Assembly (NCBI RefSeq): GCF_030445035.2
Contig: NC_080675.1
Coordinates: 67,038,544 to 67,102,543 of the forward strand
DNA: 64,000 nt
Direction: 5' to 3'
Origin: Dasypus novemcinctus
Lineage: Eukaryota; Chordata; Mammalia; Cingulata; Dasypodidae
The number at the start of each line of letters is the position of its first letter. The stretch's first letter is position 1. Made by a program: the position numbers and the translations under genes. Under the pieces are notes generated by a model, which worked only from the letters and a program-made list of their open reading frames with translations, did not search any database and was not told the origin of the DNA. This document shows positions 45,758 through 56,565 of the stretch, piece after piece.

Positions 45758-47766
45758 GGGGGCAGGGCAAGATGGTGGCTGAGTGAGCATACCTGATAAT
45801 CTCTCCTGCAAAGAAGTGGCTGGGCAGTGTTGGAAATTCTTAGGGACCAGACTGTTTTGGGATTTTGCAGGGCAGGAGGTGTCTGGACATTGATTTGGTA
45901 AGAAGGTAACAGAGAAAATTCATGTATAAGATAAAATTGAGGCTCTATTACACGGAGGTGGGAGCTGCACACGGGACACTCCCTCCTGGGGTGGGCAGAG
46001 CCGCGGCATCAGCCCGGCGGTGGCGATTCCTGGAGGCTCTGCAGTACTGGGGAATTCATAAGCCCTGAGCGGGCTATTGGGGGGCTAACAGGGCAGGAGG
46101 CCTTCACAGACCAATTTGGGGAGACAAATGGGAATTTTATTGCGAAGCGGGGAATTTTTGATTGCGGACACAAATAATAGCGCTTCCAGCTACAACCCCG
46201 ACCCCCAAGGCCGGCTGCCGAACTGCAGCAGACTTAAATTGTTCACAATAAAGAGACATCACCAGAAGACTGTTTCAGGGACTGGCAGGGTGGGAGATGT
46301 CTGGAAGCCGATTAGGGGAATATTTTGCGAAGCGTGGGAATTTCCGTTTTGGACTCTGTTATCGGCATTTCTGGCTGGAGCCCCATCCCAGGGCCTGGCT
46401 ACTGATCTGTGTCATTAAATTGGCTGCAGTGTAGAGGCGCCCCCAGGTGGCCATTCTGGGGGTTTACAGGGTGGGAGATGTCCTGAAGTCGAATTGGTGA
46501 TACAGCCACAGAAGAGACCCGAGTGAGTGAGTAAATAGCGGGGTTCAGACACATAGATCAGAGTTTGCGGATGTGACCTCTCCCATAGGGCTGGCACCCA
46601 GCTGCAGGGATCTCTGAAGGCTGTGTTGCACTGTGGTGCTCCCAGGCTCCCTGCTAACTAGATTTGAGGTTGCCAGATCTGAGTCCCCTAAACACTGGTA
46701 GCTCACACCCCAGAGACTCACACCTCTTGAGTCTTCAATATCACAGACTTTCCATCCCTGAATCCATCACGCCCTGAGGTCCATCTGAGGTCCTTGAATG
46801 TCCTAGCCCTCAAAGTTTGCATTTTTTCTTTTTTGTTTTGATTTGTTTTGTTTTTATTTTTATTTTATTTTTATATTTTTATTTGTCCTGACTGCTAACA
46901 TTACATTATCTCCTAGTCTTTTCTCCCAGCGTATCCCCCAAAGTCTTTTTTTTTTTCAGTTATTTAGGGTTTTTTTTGTTGTTGTTGCTGTTGTGGTTGT
47001 TCTATATCTTTTTTCTTTTCCTTACTTGTTCCCCTCCCTTTACCCACCCCCTTTTTCTTTCTTTCTTCCTTTTTTTTCTCTCTTGTCCCTCATTTTCTTC
47101 TTATTTTATTTTATCTTAATTATACAATAGGTGCTGCAGGGAACACCTCACATTAGCTGGGTTTCCTCATCCTCCATTGCCTCATTTCTGTGTGAATTGA
47201 TTTTGGCTACCTACACTATCCACTTTCCCCTACATCTTGATATCCTCCATCATCTACTGTCTCTCCTATATTCCACCTTCCTTTCTTTGACCCCAAAGTC
47301 TCTAACTCTTAATTTCTAATACCTTTGTTTTGTTTTCTGTCTTTTATCCACTCTTGAAACTATTGCCTTTCTTTTCTCTTTCCCTCTTCAACGAAAACAC
47401 TCACTTTTTAATTCATACCATATTCCTCCCATAGTTAGTCAACTACCTCATTATAGGTACTCTACCTACTGCTATAACTCTACACAACTTACATGAATCT
47501 AATATCCATCCTTCCAGATCTCATATTGTTGCTCTGTTAACATTTATCACCAATACTACTTTACACTTTTTCCTTGCTTACACAATTGCCTTTCCCGGGC
47601 CCTAATACTTTCCTTTAAAGTGAACACAACCAGCAATAAGAATTAAGAATAAGAAGAACAAAGTGACAAAGAGAAGATATAACATTTACGCAAAAACAAT
47701 GGCTAGTTAATCCCCAAGACTAGACAAAGAAGCTAAGGAACTGATTAAAGCCATCAGGATAAAATG
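45758..47766 (+). promoter_or_regulatory. L1 5' UTR / internal promoter region
   Basis: The first bases, GGGGGGCAGGGCAAGATGGTGG, resemble the start of other mammalian L1 5' UTRs, where an AAGATGG motif binds YY1 and positions transcription start. The region 45960-46640 is GC-rich with several CpGs, unlike the rest of the window. It contains repeated blocks that begin CAGGG(C/T)(A/G)GGAG(G/A) at 45868, 46089, 46286 and 46467. The region 46810-47110 is a pyrimidine-rich tract (long T and TTTC runs), and 47110-47600 is CT-rich. It has no convincing coding frame. Promoter role is inferred from L1 biology. Confidence 0.75.
45868..46640 (+). repeat. Imperfect tandem blocks of about 180-220 bp in the L1 5' UTR
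   Basis: Four successive block starts share CAGGG(C/T)(A/G)GGAG; the first, third and fourth continue (G/A)TGTC(T/C)(G/T)G. They are spaced 221, 197 and 181 bases apart. Internal phrases recur as well: TTGCGAAGCG(G/T)GGGAATTT at about 46139 and 46326, and a CCCCA(A/T)..GGCC(T/G)GGCT.C block near 46204 and 46386. The pattern resembles monomeric L1 promoters of mouse, but with strong divergence between blocks. Confidence 0.6.
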
Positions 47767-48734
47767 ATGACCAGACAGCAACAAAAATCTACAACCTAAA
47801 CCAGTAATCAGGAAAACATGGCTGAATCCAATGAACAAACTAAAAACCAGGAAGGGGAGCAGAACTTACACAAGTAATTAAAGATCTCAGAACATACATC
47901 ACCGACAAATTTAACGAAGTAAAGGAAGAGGTTAACAACATGAAGACAACACTTGGAGGGGAAATTGCAGACATATGCAAAAAGATAACAGATATGATGG
48001 GAATGAACACCACAGTTCAAGAAATCAGAAATACACTCACAGCAAATAGCAGCAGATTAGAAGAGGCAGAGCAGAGAATTAGTGATGTGGAAGACAGTAC
48101 ATCGGAAATCAAACAGATAGTAGAATTGATCAATAAAAAGATAGAAAAAATCCAGCTAGGACTTAGGGACCTGAATGACAATGCAAAACACTCAAATATA
48201 TGTATTATAGGCATCCCAGAAGGAGAAGAGAAGGGAAAGGGGTCAGAAGGAGTGTTGCAGGAAATAATGGCTGAAAACTTCCCAAATCTACTGAAAGAGA
48301 TAGATGTACATATCCAAAAAGCACAGCACACCCCAATCATCATGAACCCCAATAGACCCACCCCAAAACATATACTTGTCAAATTATCCAATGCTCAAGA
48401 CAAAGAGAAAATTCTAAAAGCAGCAAGAGAAAAGAAAACCACCACATACAAGGGAAGCTCCATAAGATTAAGTGCTGATTCCTCATCTGAAATCATGGAG
48501 GCAAGAAGGCAGTGGTATGATATAGTCAAGGTACTAAAAGAAAAAAATTTCCAACCAAGAATACTCTATCCAGCTAAACTAGCATTCAAAAATGATGGAG
48601 AGTTCAAAATATTCACAGATAAACAGAAACTGAAAGAGTATGCCAACAAGAAACCTCCCCTTCAAGAAATTCTAAAGGGAGTTCTGCAGGAAGAAATGAA
48701 AAAACAGGACAGGCAGAGTTGGACCAGAGTGTAA
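47767..48734 (+). pseudogene. L1 ORF1 (RNA-binding chaperone), disrupted
   Basis: L1 ORF1p coats L1 RNA as trimers and acts as a nucleic acid chaperone. The likely start is the ATG at 47767. There is a TAA at 47797-47799, and a frameshift between about 47866 and 47877 separates the N-terminal part from the main frame. From 47940 a 264-codon frame is open to the TAA at 48732-48734. In it, residues 1-75 are a heptad-rich coiled coil. Residues about 85-175 are the RRM-like domain (ICIIGIPEGEEKGKG, ENFPNLLKEIDVHIQ). Residues about 180-245 are the C-terminal domain (ARRQWYDIVKVLKEKNFQPR, ILYPAKLAFKNDGE, FTDKQKLKEYA). The total is near 320 codons, as in other mammals. ORF2 follows after an 83-base gap. 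Confidence 0.9.
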
Positions 48735-48817
48735 GAGCAACAAAAAAGACAAAAAGAGAAGGGAAAAAAAAAAAACAAAAACAAACAAAATATGACAAAC
48801 ACAAGTCCAATCAAAAT

Positions 48818-51800
48818 ATGGCTAACATAAATAATTCCTTGAAAGTAATAACACTGAATGTCAATGGATTAAACTCGCCAATCAAAAGATTCAGACTGGG
48901 ACATTGGATAAGGAAATATGACCCATCTATATGCTGTCTACAAGAGACACATCTTAGACCCAGAGACTCATGGAGGCTGAAAGTGAATGGTTGGAAAACA
49001 ACCTTACAAGCAAACAATAACCAAAAAAAGGCAGGAGTAGCTATATTAATATCAGACAAAATAGACTTTAAATGTGAAACAATTGTGAGAGACAAAGAAG
49101 GATACTACATATTAGTGAAAGGGACAATCTGTCAAGAAGAACAAACAATCATAAATATTTATGCTCCTAACAAGGGTGCCTCTAAATACATGAGGCAAAC
49201 GCTGGAAAGACTAAGTGAAAGAATAGATGCATCTACAATTATAGTGGGGGATTTTAATACACCACTATCAACTCTGGACAGAACATCTCAAAAGAGAATC
49301 ACTAAAGAAATGAAATATTTGAACAGTATATTAGAGGAGCTGGATCTAATAGACATATACAGATCATTACACCCAAACACAGCAGGATATACATTTTTCT
49401 CAAGTGCACATGGATCATTCTCCAAGATAGATTATATGCTAGGCCACAAAGAAAAGCTTAATGAATTTAGAAAGATCGAAATCATATAAAATAATATCTC
49501 TGACCACAGTGGAGTGAAGCTGGAAAATTGCAAGGGCCAGAGGCCCAGATTTCACTCCAAGATTTGGAAATTAAACAGCACACTCTTAGAAAAAGAGTGG
49601 GTCAAAGAGGAAATCTCAAAAGAAATTAATGACTACCTTGAAACAAATGATAATGATAACACAACATACCAAAACTTATGGGATGCAGCAAAAGCAGTAC
49701 TGAGAGGGAAATTTATAGCCATAAAATTCATACATCAAAAAAGAAGAAAGAGCAAAAATTGAAGAACTAACTGCACATTTGGAGGAATTAGAAAAAAAAC
49801 AGCAAAGTAATCCAACAGGAAGAAGAAGGAAGGAAATAACAAAGATAAGAGCAGAACTAAATGAAATAGAAAATAAGAAAGCACTTAAAAAGATAAAAAA
49901 TACCAAGAGCTGGTTTTTTGAGAAGATCAATAAAATTGACAAACCTTTAGCGAGACTAACAAAGAAAAAGACAGAGAAGATGCAAATACACAAAATAAGA
50001 AATGAGAAAAGAGATATCACCACTGACCCCACAGAAATAAAGACTATCATAAGAGGATAGTTTGAAAAACTATATTCCAACAAAAATGACAATTCAGAGG
50101 AAATGGACAAATTCCTAGAAACACATAAGCAGCCTATATTGACAAAAGAAGAAATTAATGACCTCAACAAACCAATCACAAATAAAGAGATAGAATTAGT
50201 CATTAAAAACCTCCCAACTAAGAAGAGCCCAGGGCCAGACGGCTTCACAGGTGAATTCTACAAAACATTCCAGAAAGAACTAACACCAATCCTGCTGAAA
50301 CTCTTCCAAAAAATCGAAACAGAAGGAACATTGCCTAACTCCTTCTATGATGCCAACATTACCCTAGTACCAAAGCCAAACAAAGATACCACAAGAAAGG
50401 AAAATTACAGACCAATTTCTCTAATGAACCTAGACACGAAAATACTTAACAAAATACTTGCTAATCATATTCAACAACACGTTAAACGAATTATACACCA
50501 CGACCAAGTGGGATTCATTCCAGGTATGTAAGAATGGTTCAACATAAGAAAATCAAACAATGTAATACACCATATAAACAGATTGAAGGAAAAAAATCAC
50601 ATGATTATATCTATAGATGCAGAAAAAGCATTTGACAAAATACAGCACCCTTTCTTGATAAAAACACTCCAAAAGATTGGAATACAAGGAAATTTTTTGA
50701 ACATGATAAAGAGTATATATGAAAAACCTACAGCCAACATTGTTTACAATGGAGAAATCCTAAAATCCTTCCCTCTAAAGTCAGGAACAAGACAAGGATG
50801 CCCACTGTCTCCCCTCCTATTTAACACTGTCTTAGAAGTACTTGCTCAAGCACTGAGGCAAGAACCAGATAGAAAAGGCATTCAAATTGGAAAGGAAGAA
50901 GTCAAAATTTCATTATTTGCAGATGACATGATCCTATACATAGAAAACCCTGAGAGGTCTACAACAAAGCTTCTAGAACTCATAAATGAGTTTAGTAAAG
51001 CCGCAGGTTATAAGATCAATGTGCAAAAATCAGTAGCATTTCTGTACACCAATAATGAGCAAGATCAGGAGGAAAGCAAGAAACAAATACCATTCACAAT
51101 AGTAAATTAAAAAATCAAGTATTTAGGAATAAATTTAACTAAAGATGTAAAGAACGTATACACCGAGAACTATACAAGACTGTTCAAGGAAATCAAAGAA
51201 GACCTAAATAAATGGAAGAATATTTCCTGTTCATGGATAAGAAGACTAAATATTATTAAGATGTCTATCCTATCAAAACTGATCTACACATTCAATGCAA
51301 TCCCAATAAAAATCAACACAGCCTTCTTTAAGGAACTAGAAAACTAACTATGAAATTTATTTGGAAAGGAAAGAGGCCCCGAATAGCCAAAGACATATTG
51401 AAAAAGAAAAACAAAATTGGAGGAATCACACTACCTGACTTCAAAACATACTACAAAGCTACAGTAGTGAAAACAGCATGGTATTGGCATAAGGAGAGAC
51501 ACACAGACCAATGGAATCAAATTGAAAGTTCTGATATAGAACCTCATATATATAGCCATATAATATTTGATAAAGGCAGCAAACCCTCTCAAATGGGAGA
51601 GAATGGCCTATTCAACAAATGGTGCCTGGAGAACTGGATATCCATATGTAGAAGAATGAAAGAGGATTACCATCTCACACCTTATACAAAGATCAACTCA
51701 AGATGGATCAAAGACCTAAATATAAGAGCCAAGACCATAAAGACCTTGGAAAGCAGTGTAGGGAAACATCTACAAGATCTTGTAATAGGAAATGGCTTCA

Positions 51801-52611
51801 TGAACATCACACCAAAAGCACGAGCAGCAAAAGAACAAATAGATAAATGGGACTTCCTCAAAATTAAAGCCTTCTGCACCTCAAAGGAGTTTGTCAAGAA
51901 AGTAAACAGGGAACCCACACAATGTGAGAAAATATTTGGCAACCATATATCTGATAAGAGATTTATAACTTGCATATATAAAGAACTCCTATATCTTGAA
52001 AATAAAAAGATAAACAACCCATTTAAAAAATGGGAAAAAATGTAAACAGATACTTCTCCAAAGAAGAAATACAAATGGCTAAAAAACACATGAAAAAATG
52101 CTCCAAATCTCTAGCAATGAGGGAAATGCAAATCAAAACTATGAGATACCATAAGATTGGCAGCTATGAAAAAAACAGAAGAATACAAATGTTGGAGAGG
52201 ATGTGAAGAAATGGGAACACTCATCCACTGCTGGTGGGAATGCAGAAGGATCCAACCATTCTGGAGGACAGTTTGGTGGTTTCTCAAAACACTAACCATA
52301 GATTTGCCATATGACCCAGCAATACCACTGCTGGGTATATACCCAGCATTACTGAAAACAAGGACACAAACCAATATATGCACACCAATGCATTGTTCAC
52401 TATCGCCAAAAGTTGGAATCAACCCAAATGCCCATCAACAGATGAGTGGATCAATAAAATGTGGTATATACATACAATGGAATACTACTCAGCTTTAAGA
52501 ACAAATAAACTACAAACACACATGATAACATGGGTGAATCTTGAGAACCTTATGTTGAGTGAAGCAACCCAGACATTGAAGGACAAATACTACATGACCT
52601 CAATGATATGA
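48818..52611 (+). pseudogene. L1 ORF2 (endonuclease and reverse transcriptase), disrupted
   Basis: ORF2p nicks the target site and reverse-transcribes L1 RNA there. The start is chosen at the ATG at 48818 (MANINNSLKVITLNVNGLN), because upstream codons are Lys-rich and have no family match. The endonuclease spans about 48850-49530 with NVNGLN, LQETH, GDFNTPLS and a final SDHSG. The RT spans about 50100-51300 with [37 protein letters not shown] and FADD at 50916-50927. The C-terminal Cys-rich motif CX3CX7HX4C ([18 protein letters not shown]) lies near 52190-52245. Damage: TAA 49487-49489, frameshift near 49740-49765, TAG 50058-50060, TAA 50529-50531, TAA 51108-51110. Further frameshifts lie near 51340, 52040, 52150 and 52385. 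About 1,260 codons overall, close to the usual length. Confidence 0.92.
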
Positions 52612-53670
52612 AATAAGCAAGCTGCCTCAGAGAGCTAGAGACTGGAAGATAGGCTTACAGGAAATCGGGGGGTAGAGAAAGGATGTAAGCTGACATCTAC
52701 ATGGGTGAAATCTATGATAAGCTGGCGGTAAGTATGTGCACAAAGAATAGATAAAATGGGGGCATAGGGTTACCTTTGGGTGGGGCTTTGCGGGTGTGAG
52801 GGGGGCTAGGGATGGGCGGATGGGTAATATTGCCCAAAAAATTGGGGGAGGGAGGGGCAACATACAAACATAGGAGATTGTCAGGTGTTGGTTGAAAGTA
52901 AAATGCTGAGAAAACCGTATCAAAATATAATTAGGAAAGTTACCTGTTTAAGATACTCAAAGGGGATAATCTGACCCAGGCCAGACTCCTAGGTAATATC
53001 TGAATGCTCATTTTGCCAGAGTGGGTTATACCATTGGGTAGAGACCCATATAATGAGAATGAAGGTAGACCCACATCCTGGGGAGGACTAATGCCATCAA
53101 ATAGAGGGAACTGTATCTCTCGAGAGAAAGGTTGGCTCCCAGGGCATTAGGGCAGTTGAGCAAGTCAAGCCCTCAACACTGTTGCAAGTATCTCTGAACA
53201 TGGCTCCTCAAGAAATGAAGATTGACTGTCACTGTGGGCCCCAAGGGGAGGGGGAAATAGATATTGAATAGATGGAACCAAAGTAAATGTGAGGGCAAAA
53301 GAAGTGTTTCACAAGAGTACACAAGGATGGATATAAAACATGTAATATTACACCAAAAACATATAGGGGACGACAGACTAATAATGTAAACCATAATGTA
53401 AAACATAGGATAACTAAAAAATTTAGAAAACTGTATAGCCTAAAGTATAAACCACAATGTAAACACAAATGTCACCTTGTTTGAAAGCTATTGTCTCAAT
53501 ATCTGTACATCAGCTTCAGTAAATATGATATGAATAAGTTAAAAGATTATCATTGTGGAAGAGAAAAGGTCTTATAATGGATATGTGGGAGTACTGTATA
53601 TTATATATATGAATTACTGTGAACTAAGGCTCTTGTGAAGAGAAGCTCAATAATTAGGAAAAAAGAAAAG
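52612..53670 (+). other. L1 3' UTR, first module
   Basis: Non-coding. It follows the ORF2 stop with CTGGAAGATAGGCTTACAGG, CTATGATAAGCTGG and a G-rich stretch (about 52775-52860). Then come CCCACATCCTGGGGAGG, TCAAGCCCTCAACACTGTTGCAAGTA and, near the end, ACATCAGCTTCAGTAAATATG with GGATATGTGGGAGTACTGTATATTATATA. The module ends in an A-rich patch (53658-53676). The last part is a diverged L1 3'-end phrase, as at 35745-35945. Confidence 0.75.
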
Positions 53671-55483
53671 AAAAAGATAGGATGTAGAATTTTTCCAAAT
53701 CAATATGTATTCTATATCTAACCTTTAAACTCATTGCTATATTCCATTTTACTAGTAAGGGAACCTGACATTATATTGGGCTTTACTTTTCAGGAAGTTT
53801 TGGATCACAGAGTGGTTCAACAACAGCAGCAGAGGAATACTGGTATGGAATGTTATTGACAGACGATATATGGTTGACAGGGAGTTATAAAGGGTATGTG
53901 TCCAGGGTGCATGGAAATGTTTGGATATACTCATAGTGGAAACAATTAAAAACAACAGCTGGGGGGGGTACTGGGTTACTGGCCGGTGGGGGGGGCTCTG
54001 TCATGGTCCCTAGGGGAGCAGCGGCAGTCCCCCAGGTGCAACGGTAAGGACCAGGAAGGAATGAGGGTCCAACAGTGAGCCCCTGATACTAATGATTATG
54101 CTTGTGAGCCTATACACCTGAAATAAGAACAAGGCCTAGAGCAGCACTGTGCCTAAGAGTTCCCTCCTGACAGCCTCCATGTTACTCAAATGTGGCCATT
54201 CCCAGAGCCAAACTCAGAATGTAAATGCACTGCCTTCCCCCCAGCGTGGGACATGACACCCGGGGATGAGCCTCCCTGGCACCGAGGGATCACTACCAAG
54301 TACCAGCTGATGACGTAACTAGAAAATGACCTTGAATTAAAGGTTCAACTCGGACCAGCAGAATATCCCTGTCTACATATAATAACAGGAGTTAAAAATG
54401 CTGTGTGACCTAAAGTAAGGGGGAAATGGAAAAGACAAATGAGTTCATATGGCTATGAGTCTCTAAAAAAGAGTCTGGAGGTTGTCAGAAGGATTGTCCT
54501 TATGGACACCTGAGCAGAGTCTCAGAGACAGATAAAGTAGATACAACCCCAGATATTGGTCCTTTTGAGGGCTAAAGAGACCCACAGGTTCTATGGTCAT
54601 GGCAGATGGGGATCACTGCCATGTCGGTTGGCCCTTCTTTGGAGCTGGTGTTTCTGTGTGATGGAGCTGGACTCAGATGGGATCTCTTTTCACAAAGGCT
54701 TTCATGCTACTTTACTGGAATTGCAGTTGGTGCTGAGGCTTAAAATATATCTAGGGGAATTGAATCTCTGGACTGACAATATGCTAGCCAGGCCCTGAGC
54801 CTCAACAGACTTCAGCTCCTACACTCTGATTTATTGGACTTACCCCACTCAGCTAACATGGAGTTGAAGAATGTCAACCACCACACCATGGAGCCTAGAG
54901 TTCCTACAACTGAAAGCAGGAGGATTGCATCCAATATCCATGTGGAATCTAAACCCCTTCTTGACATAGATGTGGAATGGACACAACCAAGCCAAGGTCC
55001 ACAGGAAGGAGGAATACAGTAAGGATCAGAGTGGACTTAATGATATCCTATTCATGACCTATTGTGGTTAATAATCGAATAAATGTGGCATTGGTGTGGA
55101 AAAAGTGGCCATGGTGGCTGCTGGGTGTGGGGAATGGGAGGAAGAGATGAGATGTGGAGACATTTTCAGGACTTGGAGTTGTCCTGGGTGGTGCTCCAGG
55201 GACAATTGCCGGAGGTTGTATGTCCTTCCATGGCCCACTGGATGGAACGTGGGAGAGTGTGGGCTATGGTGTGGAACACGGGACATGGGGTGCAGCGATG
55301 CCCGGAGATGTACTCAGCAGACGCAATGGATGTGTCATGATAATGGGGGAGAGTGTTACTGTGCGGGGAGTGGGGGTGAATGGGGACCTCATATTTTTTG
55401 AATGTAATATCTTTTAAAAAATGAATAAATTGAGTAGAATTTAGAAAAAAATAAATAAATAAACATACCTTGAAATTAAACAA
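53671..55483 (+). other. L1 3' UTR, second module, with tail
   Basis: Homologous to the two truncated copies at 15811-17616 and 18133-19932. Shared blocks include TTGGATCACAGAGTG, the GGGGGGGTACTGGGTTACTGGCC run (about 53962-53984), GGTCCCTAGGGGAGCAGCG, CTCAAATGTGGCCA, CCAGCGTGGGACATGACACCC and TTGGACTTACCCCACTCAGCTAA. It ends ATATTTTTTGAATGTAATATC and an A-rich, TAAATAAA-containing tail. Several open frames here are non-coding. Confidence 0.85.
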
Positions 55484-55497
55484 AAAAAGTAGATTAG

Positions 55498-55740
55498 AAG
55501 TAATTGGGGCTGGCAGGAAGAGAAAGTGATGGGAAGTTACTGCCTAATGGATACAGAATTTCTGTTTGGGTGATGAAATAGTTTTGGTAATAGATGGTGG
55601 CAATAGTAGCACAAAACTGTGAATGCAATTAATACCACTGAATTGCAAAGTTTAAAATGACTAAAATGGAACATTTTGTGTTATATATGTATTACCAAAA
55701 TAATTTAAAGGAATAGAACTAATTTAAATGCAAAATAAAT
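55498..55740 (+). mobile_element. Second L1 of the nest, right part (3' end)
   Basis: Continues from 45743: GTAATTGGGGCTGGCAGGAAG, GGGAAGTTACTGCCTAATGG, ACAGAATTTCTGTTTGGG, GATGAAATAGTTTTGGTAATAGATGG, then an AATAAATAAAACTT tail. This is the 3' UTR wording of an older L1 subfamily. The full-length L1 split it. Confidence 0.8.
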
Positions 55741-55744
55741 AAAA

Positions 55745-56565
55745 CTTAAAAATAAGTATAAGAAATATTGGTGAATTGGAGTGCACCAAATTTAAAACTT
55801 TTGCACTTCAAAAGACACCATTAAGAAAATGAAAAGATAAGTCAAAGACTGGGGCAGAATATTTACACATCATATATCTGATCAAGAACTTGTATCAAAA
55901 ATTTATAAAGTACTCATTCAACTCAGAATAAGAAAGCAAACTAATTTTAAAAATGTTCAAATTACTTGAACAGATATTTTCCCAAAGAAGATATATGAAT
56001 GGCTGATAAGCATATGCTAAGGTGATTATCATCAGTCATAAGGGAAATGCAAATTAAAACCACAATGAGATACATTATATGTTCACCAGAATTGCTATAA
56101 TTAAAAGGAAAGACAATATACAGTTTTGGTAAAGATACTAAGAAACTGAGAGCCTTGTGCTTTGTTGGTACAATTATAAAATGGTAAGAATGTAAAATTG
56201 TACAGCCTTTAGAAAATCATTACGGCAGATTCTTATACAGTTAATACACTTATTATATGACTAGCAATTCCAAACCTAGGAATCTACCCAAAAGAATTAA
56301 AGACATATTTTTAAGCAAAGATATGTACATTAATATTCATACCAGCATTATTCATAAGAGTCCCAAACTGGAAACCCAATGCCCATCAACTGGCAAATCA
56401 ACAAAATGATATACTATTCATCAGTAAAAAGGAACTAAATATTGATACATGCTACTATATGAGTGAACATTAGGCCCAGCCAAAGAAGTTAACTGCTTAT
56501 AAAGACAACATGCTAATGATTCTACTTATACAAAATTCTGGGAAAGGCAAATATATAGAACACTG
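55745..56565 (+). mobile_element. Old L1 (outer shell of the nest), right part
   Basis: Continues the ORF2 that stops at 44657: AATTTAAAACTTTTGCACTTCAAAAGACACCATTAAG, then TCTGATCAAGAACTTGTATC, AAGGGAAATGCAAATTAAAACCACAATGAGATAC, ACTAGCAATTCC and AATGCCCATCAACTGGC. The end is approximate. No reading frame survives. Confidence 0.75.

Larger units (their letters stand above)
45758..55483 (+). mobile_element. Full-length L1, about 9.7 kb
   Basis: Complete by structure: a GGGGGGCAGGGCAAGATGG start, 2-kb 5' UTR, ORF1, ORF2, long 3' UTR and an A-rich tail (AAAAAAATAAATAAATAAAC plus a short unusual end). An exact 14-bp target-site duplication, AAAAAGTAGATTAG, flanks it at 45744-45757 and 55484-55497. 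It inserted into an older L1 3' UTR. Ordinary mammalian L1s are 6-7 kb; the extra length here comes from the 3' UTR (about 2.9 kb) and 5' UTR. ORF1 and ORF2 both have stops and frameshifts, so it is not autonomous today. Confidence 0.93.

Noticed and set aside
46843..47319. Coding region in the 5' UTR of the full-length L1 (95- and 62-codon frames)
   Set aside because: It is a T- and CT-rich tract translating to Phe/Leu runs; no family match and it lies in the expected non-coding leader.
47940..52611. Intact, active L1
   Set aside because: ORF1 has an early stop and frameshift; ORF2 has at least four stops and several frameshifts.
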